A stretch of DNA of 64,000 nucleotides from Cercophora sp. LCS_1 (lineage: Eukaryota > Ascomycota > Sordariomycetes > Sordariales > Lasiosphaeriaceae), in contig JAPZLL010000017.1 in NCBI GenBank assembly GCA_036250225.1, positions 671,330-735,329 of the forward strand, written 5' to 3'. The position numbers were made by a program, and so were the translations under genes. Shown here in pieces: positions 1 to 10,055 of the stretch (position 1 is its first letter; the number at the start of each line of letters is the position of its first letter). The notes under the pieces were generated by a model, which was not told the origin of the DNA, made no database searches, and saw only the letters and a list, made by a program, of their open reading frames with translations.

Positions 1-1151
1 TCAACACAGGAAACCGAAGCCGGTATGCATACCTGGACTCGGGCGTTGCAGTCCACCAGTCAGCCATGGGTGCACCACAGACCCTCTTCCGCGGCCCAGA
101 GCTCATGGAGCACATCGCCTTACATGGGACATCACTATTCAAAACTGAGCAGTGCGTGCCCGTCTTGGTGCGAAACCCCGTCAGCTGCGAAAGGAAGGGG
201 AGCTTGGAAACTAAGGACGACATTCGTGTCATATTTTCACTCGACCTGCTGGACGCAGATGGAGAGCCATTGATCCGTGCCGCAAATTTCAACTACAGGA
301 ACCTGACCAAGGACAGCGTCATGCTGAACTACCTCTTTAGCGGATCAGACTTTACCAAATCGACTGTCGGGCATGGAATCATAGCAGTCAGCGGAATCAC
401 GGATCCCAAATGGAAAACACCTTTCGCCGGCGACCTTGCACGCGTCATGAACGAGTCGGAGCCGTACACGCATCAAAACTACACGGCGGTCTGCACCGTA
501 CAAGCGACCAACTCGTTTGAATACCGCACAGTAACACTTCATCTCGACAACAGAAATGAAGAGGACGAAAACGACAATAATAACAATAATGGTTTTGATT
601 TCAACGGGTACACCCGCTTCCTCTCCGCCGGCGATCGATGCGTCCCCAAAGTCGAAACAGTCGGCTTCCCTCACTATGCGGCGGCCATGGTAGCCCAGTA
701 CCTGCCCATCATGGAGGGCTTCCCTCTCGACGGCCGCATCAACTCGATCTTGCGGCTGGCCAACAGCAACAACAAGTCTGATTTTGCCTTTAGCGGTAGC
801 AAGAACGCTCTCGAGGATGTCTTGGGCGTTATTGCCGCACTCGGCGTGTCAACCATGAACGCAACAGACGGGGTCACAGGGGAGATCATGGAAGGAATCG
901 TGTCGGTTGACGTGACGGGCTTCAAGTCGGATCCATGGCCCACGGCATTGCTGCTTGGGCCGCCCGTATTGACGCTTTTGGTTATCGTGTGGTTTTACTG
1001 GCCGTTCTCGGCGCCAAGTTGTCCTACGCGGGGAAACGGGCCGGAGGAAACAGAGCAGGGCTGGTTTCTTGGATCAGTGGGTTCATATTCGCATGCACAG
1101 TCGGGCAACGAGCCTGGTCGAATGTTGCCGCTTCCATTACAGGCCATTTAA
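1..1151 (+). CDS. Integral membrane protein, 5' end outside window
   Basis: The reading frame is open from the first bases of the window, so the gene starts upstream; the first internal Met is at 66. The visible part is about 380 residues: a long, N-glycosylation-rich (NLT, NYT, NAT, NNK) extracellular-type domain with a few Cys, an Asn/Asp/Glu-rich low-complexity patch near residue 185 (from Met66), then one strong membrane span (PWPTALLLGPPVLTLLVIVWFYW) and a short polar tail. This layout resembles the fungus-specific membrane protein at 12663..14954, which also has a big ectodomain before a final helix; kinship is inferred from layout only. No catalytic motif is recognised and the function is unknown. 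Confidence 0.7.
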   Translation, partial: NTGNRSRYAYLDSGVAVHQSAMGAPQTLFRGPELMEHIALHGTSLFKTEQCVPVLVRNPVSCERKGSLETKDDIRVIFSLDLLDADGEPLIRAANFNYRNLTKDSVMLNYLFSGSDFTKSTVGHGIIAVSGITDPKWKTPFAGDLARVMNESEPYTHQNYTAVCTVQATNSFEYRTVTLHLDNRNEEDENDNNNNNGFDFNGYTRFLSAGDRCVPKVETVGFPHYAAAMVAQYLPIMEGFPLDGRINSILRLANSNNKSDFAFSGSKNALEDVLGVIAALGVSTMNATDGVTGEIMEGIVSVDVTGFKSDPWPTALLLGPPVLTLLVIVWFYWPFSAPSCPTRGNGPEETEQGWFLGSVGSYSHAQSGNEPGRMLPLPLQAI

Positions 1152-1270
1152 CCGGTTTTTGAATTCCTCAACATTCATTCCCTTGGAAAACAAACACATA
1201 AAAACCACCCTCCACGCATCTTGAGGGGGACCCAGCCGTTATTACACATTGTCGGGAAAGATATCCGCCT

Positions 1271-1621
1271 TCACTTCCCAGACTTGGACCCCTTCCCCTT
1301 TTCTCCTTGCCTTCTCGGATTCTTGCCACTCGAACTGCTCCCATAATACATCCTTTCGACGGCCTCAAAGTCATTTTCGCACTTGGCGCAGTTGTATTGC
1401 AGGAAGTTGGCTCGCCACTCGACTTCCACCCCGTCCAGACAGGTCGCACAGGAGTGCCCAGCAGGTGGAAGCACGTCTAGAAAGTTTCCGTTTTTGCCCT
1501 TTGGCCTGTGGCAGCAGCCGATCAGGAATGAAGTCTTTGGCTTGCGCACGATATGTTTGTGGATCGGGTTATTTGCATCCCAGACCCGGCATTCCCATTC
1601 CTCTTCGGTGACCTTGCACAT
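1271..1621 (-). CDS. Small Cys-rich hypothetical protein
   Basis: Single-exon frame of 116 residues. It has paired cysteines (GCC; SCATC; NCAKC) spaced like a small zinc-binding fold, Trp- and Tyr-containing segments, and a very basic Gly/Ser/Lys tail at the C terminus. No signal peptide or membrane helix is visible. I do not recognise the family. The Cys pattern and the lack of a comparably ordered frame on the other strand argue that it is real. It lies tail-to-tail with the membrane protein to its left. Nuclear or nucleic-acid binding is possible from the zinc-like Cys pairs and basic tail, but that is inference. Confidence 0.5.
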   Translation of the reverse strand: MCKVTEEEWECRVWDANNPIHKHIVRKPKTSFLIGCCHRPKGKNGNFLDVLPPAGHSCATCLDGVEVEWRANFLQYNCAKCENDFEAVERMYYGSSSSGKNPRRQGEKGKGSKSGK

Positions 1622-2083
1622 TTTGAGTGAGTCTAGCAGTCAGCTTGTAGATCAATTGCGTTGCAAATAGCGACTTGGCTGGGATGACGATTGATATGTG
1701 ATCGGGCCCGGAGTGTTTTGGACTTGGTTGTTGACTTGCTCAGGGACGCAAGGTGGGCAACAGACGGCGTTTACATACGTATTTTATGGCAGCATGGCCT
1801 CCACACTTCTAGTCCAAAATTACGGGTCACGGCGTGGGATCATTTCATTGTCCAAGGCTTGTTCGTCGCTGGTGTTGCGACTCCCCGATGTATGGTTTGG
1901 AAATATGTCCGTCGGCTAATTTTGGAGGCAAAGCAATTGAAATATTGGCAGACAGTCTTGAAGGGCGCTACCCATGTAGTTGGCTCGTATTCAGAGGGAC
2001 CTCGCGGATATCGGACAAAGCCGGCCATAGCAAGAAGAATCAACTGAAACCAAGTTGGTCAGTCACTTTCATTCCCATCAACG
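1622..2083. other. Intergenic, no supported gene
   Basis: Several overlapping frames of 60-118 codons exist but none shows recognisable domains. The stretch leads into the HET remnant at 2084 and may hold decayed upstream HET sequence, although no HET motif (such as LSYxWG) can be read in it. Confidence 0.5.
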
Positions 2084-2695
2084 ATGCAACTTCCACATGG
2101 CCTTTTTGTCAAAGTTGTCCACTTCTATTTCGTGCTGATGCTGCCAAGAGAGTTTTCCCCGCCCAAGTGTAGTGACACCCGTTGTGTGATAATATTTGCA
2201 AACTCGGCGACTGCGAATGCAGTGGAGAAAGGGGGCTGGCCTGCGATCCGCGTGGTAATGCTATCGCTTCACACACTGCGTGCGAAATTTCGCCCACAGG
2301 CCGAGGATGATGAGGAGGCTACCAGTCGCTATTTAAATCAACTTTCCCAAGATATCGTGATGTTGAACGCACGGCCCATGCTGGAAAATTTGGCATTCGA
2401 AGCCGTGGATCGACTATTAGGTAAGACGGTGTTTTCTGCGGGAGGCCGAGTTGGAGTTGGGAGCAGTGAGATCCAGAACGGCGATGAGGTTGTCGTGACC
2501 CCAGCGTTGAAGGGAATCTATGCGTTACGGCCATTAGCAGCCGAGGACGGGGTTAATCAACAAGGGATTGGCAATGACTCTTACCTCCTGGTAACACCTG
2601 TCTATCTTGATGGTTTGATGAAAAACCAATGGGAAGATCGCGATTTCTACAGAGAGTTCCTGCAGCGACCAACGAAGACCATCAAGATCTACTAA
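2084..2695 (+). pseudogene. HET-family C-terminal remnant
   Basis: A 203-codon frame whose second half matches the conserved tail of fungal HET proteins. A Gly-rich run (AGGRVGVGSSEIQNGDEVVV) is followed by a short linker and YLLVTPVYLDGLMKNQWED, equivalent to the GD-V..PLLLR...GECYAHGMMDGE tail seen in the intact HET gene at 19176..21848. The N-terminal HET motifs (LSYxWG, W-DAICI-Q, R-W-QE) are absent here and in the other frames upstream. It is therefore best read as the 3' remnant of a HET gene that lost its effector domain. It could instead be the last exon of a badly degraded gene. It lies 150 bp before a dispersed repeat that also abuts the broken HET gene at the far end of the window. 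Confidence 0.55.
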
Positions 2696-2839
2696 CTAGA
2701 AATGCGGGCTTTGCGTTGGAGGTTGCCTCAAGGCGTGCGGTCAGCATGGGGCTCGGGAAAGGAAAGAAGGGTGAAACTCAGGTTTTTTTATGCTCATCAT
2801 CCAGGCAGCGCTTCGTTAGTCTAGACGTTTATTTCTATA

Positions 2840-3032
2840 ACAGGAAGTTCACCACCCTAAATTGACGCCATGAATTTCCTTTTCCTTCTTCGGAACTGAG
2901 CGGTTGCCGCCTTGGCCTGAGCTAAACTGAGTCAGACTGAGCGAGGGGGTCACAGTTCTGGCTTGCTTCGGCTACAGTTGCCACGGGTCTAAAATGGCGG
3001 TGGAGTTACGAGGGCCCAGTTCTGGACCTCTA
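2840..3032 (+). repeat. Dispersed repeat, copy A (partner at 63353..63548)
   Basis: About 190 bp is near-identical to 63353..63548: both read from 'aacagg.agttcaccaccc' through 'ccttcttcggaactgagcgg' and 'ggtctaaaa.ggcggtgg' to 'gacctcta'. Differences are a few transitions and 1-bp indels. Copy A continues past 'gacctcta' into 'ccaccaccatct', whereas copy B switches there to LTR-like sequence, so A shows the uninterrupted arrangement. Both copies lie beside broken HET genes. Confidence 0.85.
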
Positions 3033-3688
3033 CCACCACCATCTAGCCGCGCTTTCCCTCCAACTAAAGGAGAAAAAACCTGCAATTTTAAGGCGTCGAT
3101 AAATCTAACACGGTCAACCACAGGCGGGCGTGGTTTGGCGTGGAACAGAAATGTGGCCCTGTGGGCGCTGAACAAATCTATTCTGCTCTTAGGCCTCAGA
3201 TTTCTGTAGATTGTATAAGGGCTGATCTTAAAGTAGTCTGCTGTAAGGCCTCTCTTTTCAGCTTGCTTAATAACGGTATCTGCTGAATTGAACGTCTTTA
3301 ATCCCAATTCAATACTGTATCTCAAAGTGTTGTAGAAGATGGTCATAAATATAAGGTAAACAACAGAAGTAAGAGGTGGTTGTAGGAGGTGTAGGTGTGG
3401 CAGAGGCTAACCTAAGTCTTGAGTGGTTAGGTAAGTAATACGTAAAAGTAAAGGCAGAGCTGTCCATTTTCACAAATGGGGACCTATTTTGGCCATCTTC
3501 ATATATGGGACCAATTCTAGGCCACTTGGCTAGAGTTAAAGCAACTTAACATGCTGTGGTGCAGCTTGTTGAAAATGATAATCAGGTGAGCAAGCCTAAG
3601 CAAATCTTGAGCCAATCCTGAGCCGAGCCTGAGCCAGGGTGAGCGTGATCCAAGATTCGTCTCACAAAACACCCCATAACTGCGGTCA
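3033..3688. other. AT-richer stretch beside the repeat, possible mobile-element relic
   Basis: This stretch continues the repeat of copy A. A minus-strand frame at 2972..3346 (124 codons) reads as protein-like (FNSADTVIKQAEKRGLTADY, SPYTIYRNLRPKSR) and overlaps the repeat, which suggests a decayed element, but I recognise no transposase motif. A small perfect inverted repeat (CCATTT/AAATGG, 4-nt loop) lies near 3461-3477. No gene is called. Confidence 0.4.
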
Positions 3689-4678
3689 TCATGAAAGAAT
3701 CGTAAAAGTCTTAGTCCCGCTCGCATCCAACCCCAACGCCTGTGCAACCGCCCTTTCCAACCTTTGCTGCAACGTATCGGTGAACCTGGTATCCGCACCC
3801 CGCATCTTCTCCTCGACCGCCTTCTTCGCCACGTCCTTCCACAGCCCATCCCTCGCAAAATCCATCTTGATCGGAACCAGCAGTCTCAAAGCAGGATCGC
3901 TCTTGACCACCTCCCTCAGATTCTTCCACATGCCCACCAGATCCTTCTCGTCCCACGCCACGACAAACTTGATCCCCGCCGACACGGCGCTCAGCACCCG
4001 CGCCATCGCATCGGCGAAATCCGACTTGCCCTCCACCCTCGGGTTCTTGACCTGCTTATCCCGCAGCTCGGCCAACACCTGCACGATCGGCTTGATCTGG
4101 ATGGTATACGCCCCGTTGGACGCATCCACCAGCGTCGGGGCAAGCGAGACGAAGATGATGACTCTGGCCGAGGTCGGCTCGTCACCCACCACGGCGAAGC
4201 TGTCGGACGATACACTTGATGAATTTGGTCCCGAATTCCTGCTTGCAGCTCACTCGCGCGTGAAAGGTGGTGGGGATGTCAAATGCCAGCAAAACGGGGT
4301 TCGAGAGGGTCAGCGACGAAAAGTTGAGCGCTACCGACGTGTCAAAGGTGACCGAGGTCAGAAAGCCCATGACCTGGGCGGTGACGGTGCAGCTGTGGCC
4401 TGTTTCGATCTTGACGTGTGCCGGGTCGTGGAAGGTCCAGAGGTTGGAGCCTGATGTGATGGACAGGCTGGACGAGACCGAGAGGCAAGGGATTGTTGGA
4501 TGTGCGAGCTGAGACGGTCGCATACCCGGCGGAGTTGGGGGCCTTGACCGTCGCACGACAGGAGGGGCGCCTAGGGTTTGAGGATCTCGGCAAGGGCGGC
4601 GGGGTCAGGATTGCTTTGGGTTAGGGTGAGGGAGGGGAAAATGGTGAGAGCGAAGAGGAGGTTGATGAGTGCTTGCAT
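3689..4678 (-). pseudogene. Broken secreted-protein gene
   Basis: An ATG at 4678 opens a clear signal peptide (MQALINLLFALTIFPSLTLT), but the frame hits TAG after 35 codons and no GT donor occurs before that stop, so no intron can remove it. Protein-like sequence then continues in other frames: a short piece with a Cys, a 90-residue beta-rich piece (roughly 4205..4500, VSSSLSITSGSNLW...), and a C-terminal 165-residue piece (3689..4192, FAVVGDEPTSARVIIFVSLA...). At least two frame changes are needed to link them. This fits a recently inactivated gene for a secreted or surface protein of unknown function. Sequencing indels are the alternative. Confidence 0.5.
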
Positions 4679-5375
4679 GGTGGTTGGGGGTATGAGTTAA
4701 TTCGCTGTAGATGTGGCGTTGATGGTACGCGTTCGGGACAGCAGGTCTCGGTGATAGGCCTTGGAACTCCGAGCAGCTCCATTTTCGCGATTGGTGTTCA
4801 ATACACTTATATCTCCGTATTATTAGGACGGGAGGACATATCCCACGTATTACAGGGTGCTTGCTGTGTTGTGACGTTTCTTATTGTTATCATGCCTCGG
4901 AGCTGCATGGTAAACAACCGGATGCCGATACGGTCTTGGCTCAGCCAGCCTCACGCAGCAACGCATGGCCGAACAACTGCAGACGCGCAGAATGAACCGG
5001 GTAGATTGAAATTTTGATTAGGGATGCAATGGTGTCACCCATCAGTAGATGATGTCAATTTAGTCCGCAGAAGATCTGTCAGATAGGATATCAATAGACT
5101 AGTCTAGACCAGGAAGGCTGATGATAGATCTATGTCCCCAGACCGACGGTCATGGACTGGAGATTGCACTCGGCCAAGGTTTGCGTTCCGAAGTCAGGTA
5201 GCTCTACCAAAACTCTTCGCGGTTTCACTCGTCGCTTGCTTCGATCGTTTATCATTTATCTATCACGTCAAGGTATCACCAGCCCAGACACATCAGTTCT
5301 CGACCACCATTTTGCCTTTTTCACTCCGACAACAAACAAGCTTGAGTCTCTACCATGTTGTTAGTCACAGGCAAA
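4679..5375. other. Intergenic, no supported gene
   Basis: Frames here are short and lack domains. The right half is the presumed promoter and 5' leader of the DUF4360 gene: pyrimidine-rich tracts occur just before its ATG at 5376. Confidence 0.5.
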
Positions 5376-5978
5376 ATGTTTACTCGCTTCTTTCTTGTTT
5401 TTTGGTTGGCTTTCTTTGCCGTTGCCAATGCCCAGAAGGTATGGTCGATTGGATCCATTGACTACGAGGGACGCGGATGTCCACAGGGCTCTGTGCTGGC
5501 CAGGTTTGATGGCACTGGCGATGTATGTTGTCTCTGGTGCCGCCGTAGGACACGCTGGTAACTCTCACAGAACCTGGTGCTGGCGTACGGCAATTTTAAC
5601 GCTAGCATCACCTCCCAGTCAACCGACGCAACTCGTAACAAGGACTGTTTAGTCTACATCTACTTCAAACACCTAAACTGGGCTGTGTTTCAGATCGAAG
5701 AGAGCACTCTCCGGGGTGCAGCAACCGTGGATGGAAGCGTTGCAGCCGCCTTCAGTATCACCTACACGGCCGAGGGGCAGCCGTACACCTGGTCAGATAA
5801 CCTGAGCCCCTTGAGTCGAAATTTGTCCAGTGTCTGTGGCTCTACTACAAGCCTGTTGCGAATAAACACCCGCCTTACTCTTGGGCCCGCGGCGTCTGGT
5901 GGCCGGGTATCTGGTAACTCGTGGGTGAGTGTCGAGGACCGATTTGTTTACTTAACGTGGGAAAGGACAATCTGTTGA
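5376..5978 (+). CDS. DUF4360 family secreted protein
   Basis: Spliced CDS join(5376..5522,5571..5978), 184 residues. The intron 5523..5570 (GTATGT..CACAG) falls between codons. The start at 5376 was chosen because it gives a signal peptide (MFTRFFLVFWLAFFAVANA) and a good context (caaaATG); an in-frame ATG at 5355 would add seven residues. After the signal come the family marks: GRGCPQGSV, then a Gly/Asp turn, NKDC followed by a hydrophobic strand, LRGAA near residue 90, and the closing VSVEDRFVYLTWERTIC. The length is typical for DUF4360, a family of small secreted fungal proteins of unknown function. Extracellular location is inferred from the signal peptide. Confidence 0.85.
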
Positions 5979-6269
5979 TATGCCGGTGGTGTTTTACTTG
6001 CTACATTATATACGTTTAGCGATCAAGTGAACGCAGGCTTGTGAAGACAATGTAGCGTCACCATTTGACTCCGCTAAGTACCTTGGCATTGTTGATGACA
6101 TGGAACCATCATTTGTACATCATTGGTCCGGAAAGGTGAAGTGGATTCATCTCACAGCGGATTTCGAACCAAATCCGCTCTTCACGTGTCACATTATGCG
6201 GTCAGCAGCAGGCATCCAACAACAAAGTATAAAGGCTCTCCAAACCCCGCATTTGTATCATCCGTCACA
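5979..6269. other. Short intergenic region with promoter of the NTF2-like gene
   Basis: No gene. A TATA-like motif sits 36-42 nt before the downstream ATG and CACA/ACAA-rich leader sequence precedes the start. Confidence 0.5.
6228..6234 (+). promoter_or_regulatory. TATA-like box of NTF2-like gene
   Basis: TATAAAG lies 36 nt upstream of the ATG at 6270. The position fits a core promoter with a short leader. Assigned by sequence only. Confidence 0.4.
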
Positions 6270-6782
6270 ATGCCCAACATCAAAATTGCCCAAACAGCTC
6301 CCGTCTCCACCATGACTTCCCAACTCCACGAAACGATCTCATCAACGCTCACCACCTTTCTCAATGGCTATGTGAGCGCCTCAGCAGCAAAGGACGCTTC
6401 GCTCGTCTCGGCTGTCCTCGACCCCGACTGTATTCGCTATCTCGGCCCACAGTCGTTCCTCAAAGCCGTCGGTGCACCTCCTGGCTTTGGATTCAGCGTC
6501 CAAGACTTTGAGCACATGTACGCCACGGAGCTTCAATTCGGAGCAACCAACAGTGTGGAGATCTCGGATGTAACGATCGACACTGTTGCGAAAAAGGCGT
6601 CGGCCAAGACCGTCTATGCGAACGAGTTGATCAGTGGGGAGCAGCATGCAGTTGAGATTGTGTGGTTTTTGAACTTTAGTGAAGATGGGACCAAAGTTGC
6701 AAAGATTACACAGTGGGTTGACAGCGCAGACTTTCCGGTGTATCAGGGGAAGGTGAAGGCTTTGGAGGAGGGGACGAAGTGA
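6270..6782 (+). CDS. NTF2-like / SnoaL-fold protein
   Basis: Single exon, 170 residues. The start at 6270 (gtcacaATG) gives MPNIKIAQ; the frame is open further upstream, but that part crosses the TATA box. The sequence fits the small alpha+beta cone fold of NTF2-like proteins: an N-terminal helix (HETISSTLTTFLNGYVSASAAKD), a 'DPDCIRYLGPQSFLKAVGAP' turn, and strands ending in VEIVWFLNFSEDGTKVAKITQWVDSADF, which is the typical last-sheet pattern with W-D near the end. Fungal members are often small enzymes or ligand-binding proteins of secondary metabolism or stress. Substrate and role are unknown. No signal peptide is seen. Confidence 0.7.
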   Translation: MPNIKIAQTAPVSTMTSQLHETISSTLTTFLNGYVSASAAKDASLVSAVLDPDCIRYLGPQSFLKAVGAPPGFGFSVQDFEHMYATELQFGATNSVEISDVTIDTVAKKASAKTVYANELISGEQHAVEIVWFLNFSEDGTKVAKITQWVDSADFPVYQGKVKALEEGTK

Positions 6783-8184
6783 GATGGCGTGTTGAGATAT
6801 GAGATGAATTTTGTGCTAGATCTCATCTGGAATTCATTGTGAACCTTTTTGGTAAAACATACATGTAAAGAGATGGAAGCAGAGCGAACAAGTACCATCC
6901 TCCTCCTGTTGGAAGAAGGCCAGCCCAGAAATCAATCCATGCCCACATCACAATAGTACCCACTGCGTATTCCACCCCAACCAGGCCCTCGAACAATCGG
7001 AACATTTCCCTCGAGCCATCTCCGACCGCTCCACCACAAAACGACGCTCGGCATCTGCCGAGCAAGCGAACCACCTTGGCGTCGCGGGCGTATCCACCGG
7101 TCGCCGCTCGCAAGAAGATCCCGGACTCGGGGTTCCACGGCGACATCGTCAGAGTCGCATTCGTAATTCCAATCGACGTCGCAACGACCCGCCCGTCGGC
7201 CACGCGATCCCAACAACCAACGACCCGCAAATGCCATCGTACCAGGAAATCTCTCTCGATCAAAAAGGCTAGCAAGTCGTGGATGACAACAATACCGAGC
7301 CCAGTGCCGTCCAAGGCTTCCGCCAGCGTCAATGCGTGCATTAGATACCGCGTCGCGTCGATCCCAGAATAGGAATCGAGGGATCTCCGTAGCACGAAAC
7401 CACAGACTCCCCAAATCCGGTTCGCCAATTGCCGTTGCCCGGCCTCTGGGCGGGTGGGGAGCTGGCGCCAATATCCAATTTTTGGATGCAGGCGTTCGGC
7501 TTGCGCATCCGAGGCGACAGCGTGTCTCTCTCTGCTTGCTTGCCTGCCGCGCGATGATAAAACGCAGGGTTCTTCCTTCTCCCCACTTCCCCATTTCCGG
7601 GCATGATGCCACGCGCATGCTATGGATGCATTCTTGGCCGTCAATGTCAATAGGAGAGGGTGAGGGGTAAAATGGTGTGGCCGGACGCGGCAACGCATCC
7701 GGTTTGCTCTTCCGGGCTGGGTGGTCCTTGCATGGGTGCGGCGCGCATTGCCCATTGCCCCGTGGTGGCCGTCGCCAATCGGCACACGGCTCGGAGGTGT
7801 GGCTCGCTTGGTGCTTTGGAGCCGCGTTGGCCTGGTTGCTGCCGATGTCATGCATTACGAAATTGCCAGGTTTTGCTCTGCTGTGTTTATTCCCACGTGG
7901 AAATCCCGGTTGCTACCGTACCGCAGCGGCAGCGGCAGCGACAGGGCGGTGATAAAGTGAGGAGAGGAGAACAGAGGGGGGGGCTGGATGGGTGGATGGA
8001 TGCTCCAAGGTAACCCAAGGATGCCGAGCTTCGGGGCATGGGGCTGCTGTGCCTGCCTGGCTTAGACTGCTTGGCCTGCGCGGTCGTGCCTTCCTTAAAG
8101 CTCGTCGTTGCCCGATTGTGTCTTGGGAATGGTTTCTTCCTTTCGTGCCGCGTTGCCCATTCATTCTTTCGACCATCGCCGACC
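6783..8184. other. Long GC-rich intergenic region
   Basis: Two long minus-strand frames (6823..7851 and 6932..7855) overlap each other in different phases. The sequence is GC-rich, which inflates frame length. The C-terminal part of the 342-codon frame has hydrophobic runs but no family signal and no splice logic, so I do not call it. The last few hundred bases are the likely promoter and leader of the FAD oxidase at 8185. Confidence 0.4.
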
Positions 8185-10055
8185 ATGAAAGGAATTGCGT
8201 GGCTTGCCGTCGCCGCCGTCGGCGTCCTGGGCTTCCAGGAGCTCGAGGTGCGACAGGGGTCTAGCCAGTGCAAGTGCTATCCCGATGACAAGTGCTGGCC
8301 GTCCACTTCGGACTGGAACAAGCTCAACGCCACCGTGGGAGGTCGTCTTGTGCGCGCCATTCCGCCCGGTGCTGCGTGCTATGACAGCTTTGAGGGCATT
8401 CCCACCCGGGACCCGGCCAAGTGCGCAGAGGTCGCGCAGCAGTGGAGCAACGCCAGCTGGGCGTAGGTTACTCCTTCCTCGGTCATTTCAGGTGCACAGC
8501 ACTGACAAGCAAAACCAGCGCCGATCAAGCCGTCATTCCCATGATTCCCATCTGGAGCAACAACACCTGCGAGCCCAACCTTGCCACCGGTCAACCCGGT
8601 CCCCCAGCCGGCTGCCCCGACTCATGCACAATCGGCTTCCTCTCACAGTATGCCATCCTTGCCACTACCTCCAATGACGTGGTCGAGGGTGTCAAATTCG
8701 CGAAAAAGAACAAGCTCCGTCTTATCATCCGCAACACCGGCCACTGCTTCATGGGCCGATCGACCGGCTACGGCGCCCTCGTCATCAACACGCACCGTCT
8801 CAACTCGATCAACTTCCAAACAAGCTGCACCAACTGCGACAACCATACCGGTGGTGTCGTCAAGCTTGGCGCAGGTGTCATGATGAAGGATGTCTACGAC
8901 CAGGCCTGGGCAAGGGGTCTCGACGTTATGGGTGGCGAATGTCCGACTGTCGGCATCGCTGGTGGCTACATCGGAGGTGGTGGCCAGGGTCCCCTCTCGG
9001 GCTACTACGGCGTCGGTTCCGACCATGCCATCTCCTTCGAGGTCGCCCTCGCCAACGGAAACCTTGTCACTGCCGACGCAAACAAGAACCCGGATCTCTT
9101 CTGGGCGCTCAAGGGCGGAGGCATGGGCACCTTTGGTGTTGTCACTTCCGTTACCGTCAAGACATACCCCGTCATTCCCGTCTCCGGCTTCAGCTTCTCC
9201 ATCACCGGCGAGGGAGACAAGTACTGGGAGGGTATCAACATTTGGTACACCAGGACGCCGTCATACACCAGCAACGGCATCTACGTCTGGTACGCCATGC
9301 AGGAGGGTTCGCTTATTGCCACTTTCGTCGCGCCAAACCTCACCACCAACCAGACCGCCGCTATCGTCAACCCTCTGTTTGATGAGTTGACTGCTGCCGG
9401 CGTGACGTTTACTGCGTCGCCGATCAAGACCTGGTCCAAGTTTGGGGATCTCTATCGTGAGATCTGGGTGACTGCGTTCCACAGCTCTGGTCTCGGTGTT
9501 TATTTCAGCGGACGGCAAATCTCGCAGACTGATGTCCGTGAGCGAGGCGATGATATTGTCACCGCTTTCAGGACCATGAGCAACAAGTATCCCGGCCAGG
9601 TGCTCTTCGGTGGACATCTCGTCAACCCTGGTCATCGCATCAAGGATCCCCAGCAAACGCTGAGCGCTGTGCACCCCGTGTGGCGTGACACGGCGGATAT
9701 CCAGATTTTCCTGTACATCCCGCCTCCTTGCATGTCGGCCGCTCAGAGGAGTGAAGCTGAGAGACGCGTGACCTTTGAGCTGGGTGATATTCTGCGGGCT
9801 GTGACGCCGACGAGTGGCGTTTACTCCAACGAGGTGAGTCTATCTACCTCTTTCTCTTGCATAGTAGGAAGCTAACCGGCACAGGGCGACGTCAATGAGC
9901 CGAACTGGCAGGACGCCTTCTGGGGTCCCGTCTACCCCAAGCTGCTCAAGATCAAGCAGAAATACGACCCGACGGACGTGTTTTGGTCCAAGGCTAGCAC
10001 CGGGTCTGAAGGGTGGGCGTTGAGAGATAACTTGAAGCTTTGCAAGGTAAAATGA
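8185..10055 (+). CDS. Secreted FAD-linked oxidase, berberine-bridge type
   Basis: Spliced CDS join(8185..8462,8519..9833,9885..10055), 587 residues. It starts with a signal peptide (MKGIAWLAVAAVGVLGFQ), then a Cys-containing N-terminal region. The FAD-binding domain shows RNTGHCFMGRSTGYG, whose His is the usual covalent FAD ligand, and GGECPTVGIAGGYIGGGGQG, whose Cys is the second ligand in bicovalent flavoproteins. The BBE domain closes the protein: YSNEGDVNEPNWQDAFWG, then KIKQKYDPTDVFW. Introns 8463..8518 and 9834..9884 have standard borders. Family members oxidise sugars, alcohols or secondary metabolites using O2. The true substrate is unknown. Secretion is inferred from the leader. Confidence 0.9.

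Noticed and set aside
6823..7851. 342-codon minus-strand frame in a GC-rich intergenic region
   Set aside because: A second long frame (6932..7855) overlaps it in another phase, no family motif is visible, and GC-rich DNA gives long chance frames.
8581..9390. Several Ser/Arg- and His/Arg-rich frames across the FAD oxidase
   Set aside because: Alternate-phase shadows of the true coding frame.
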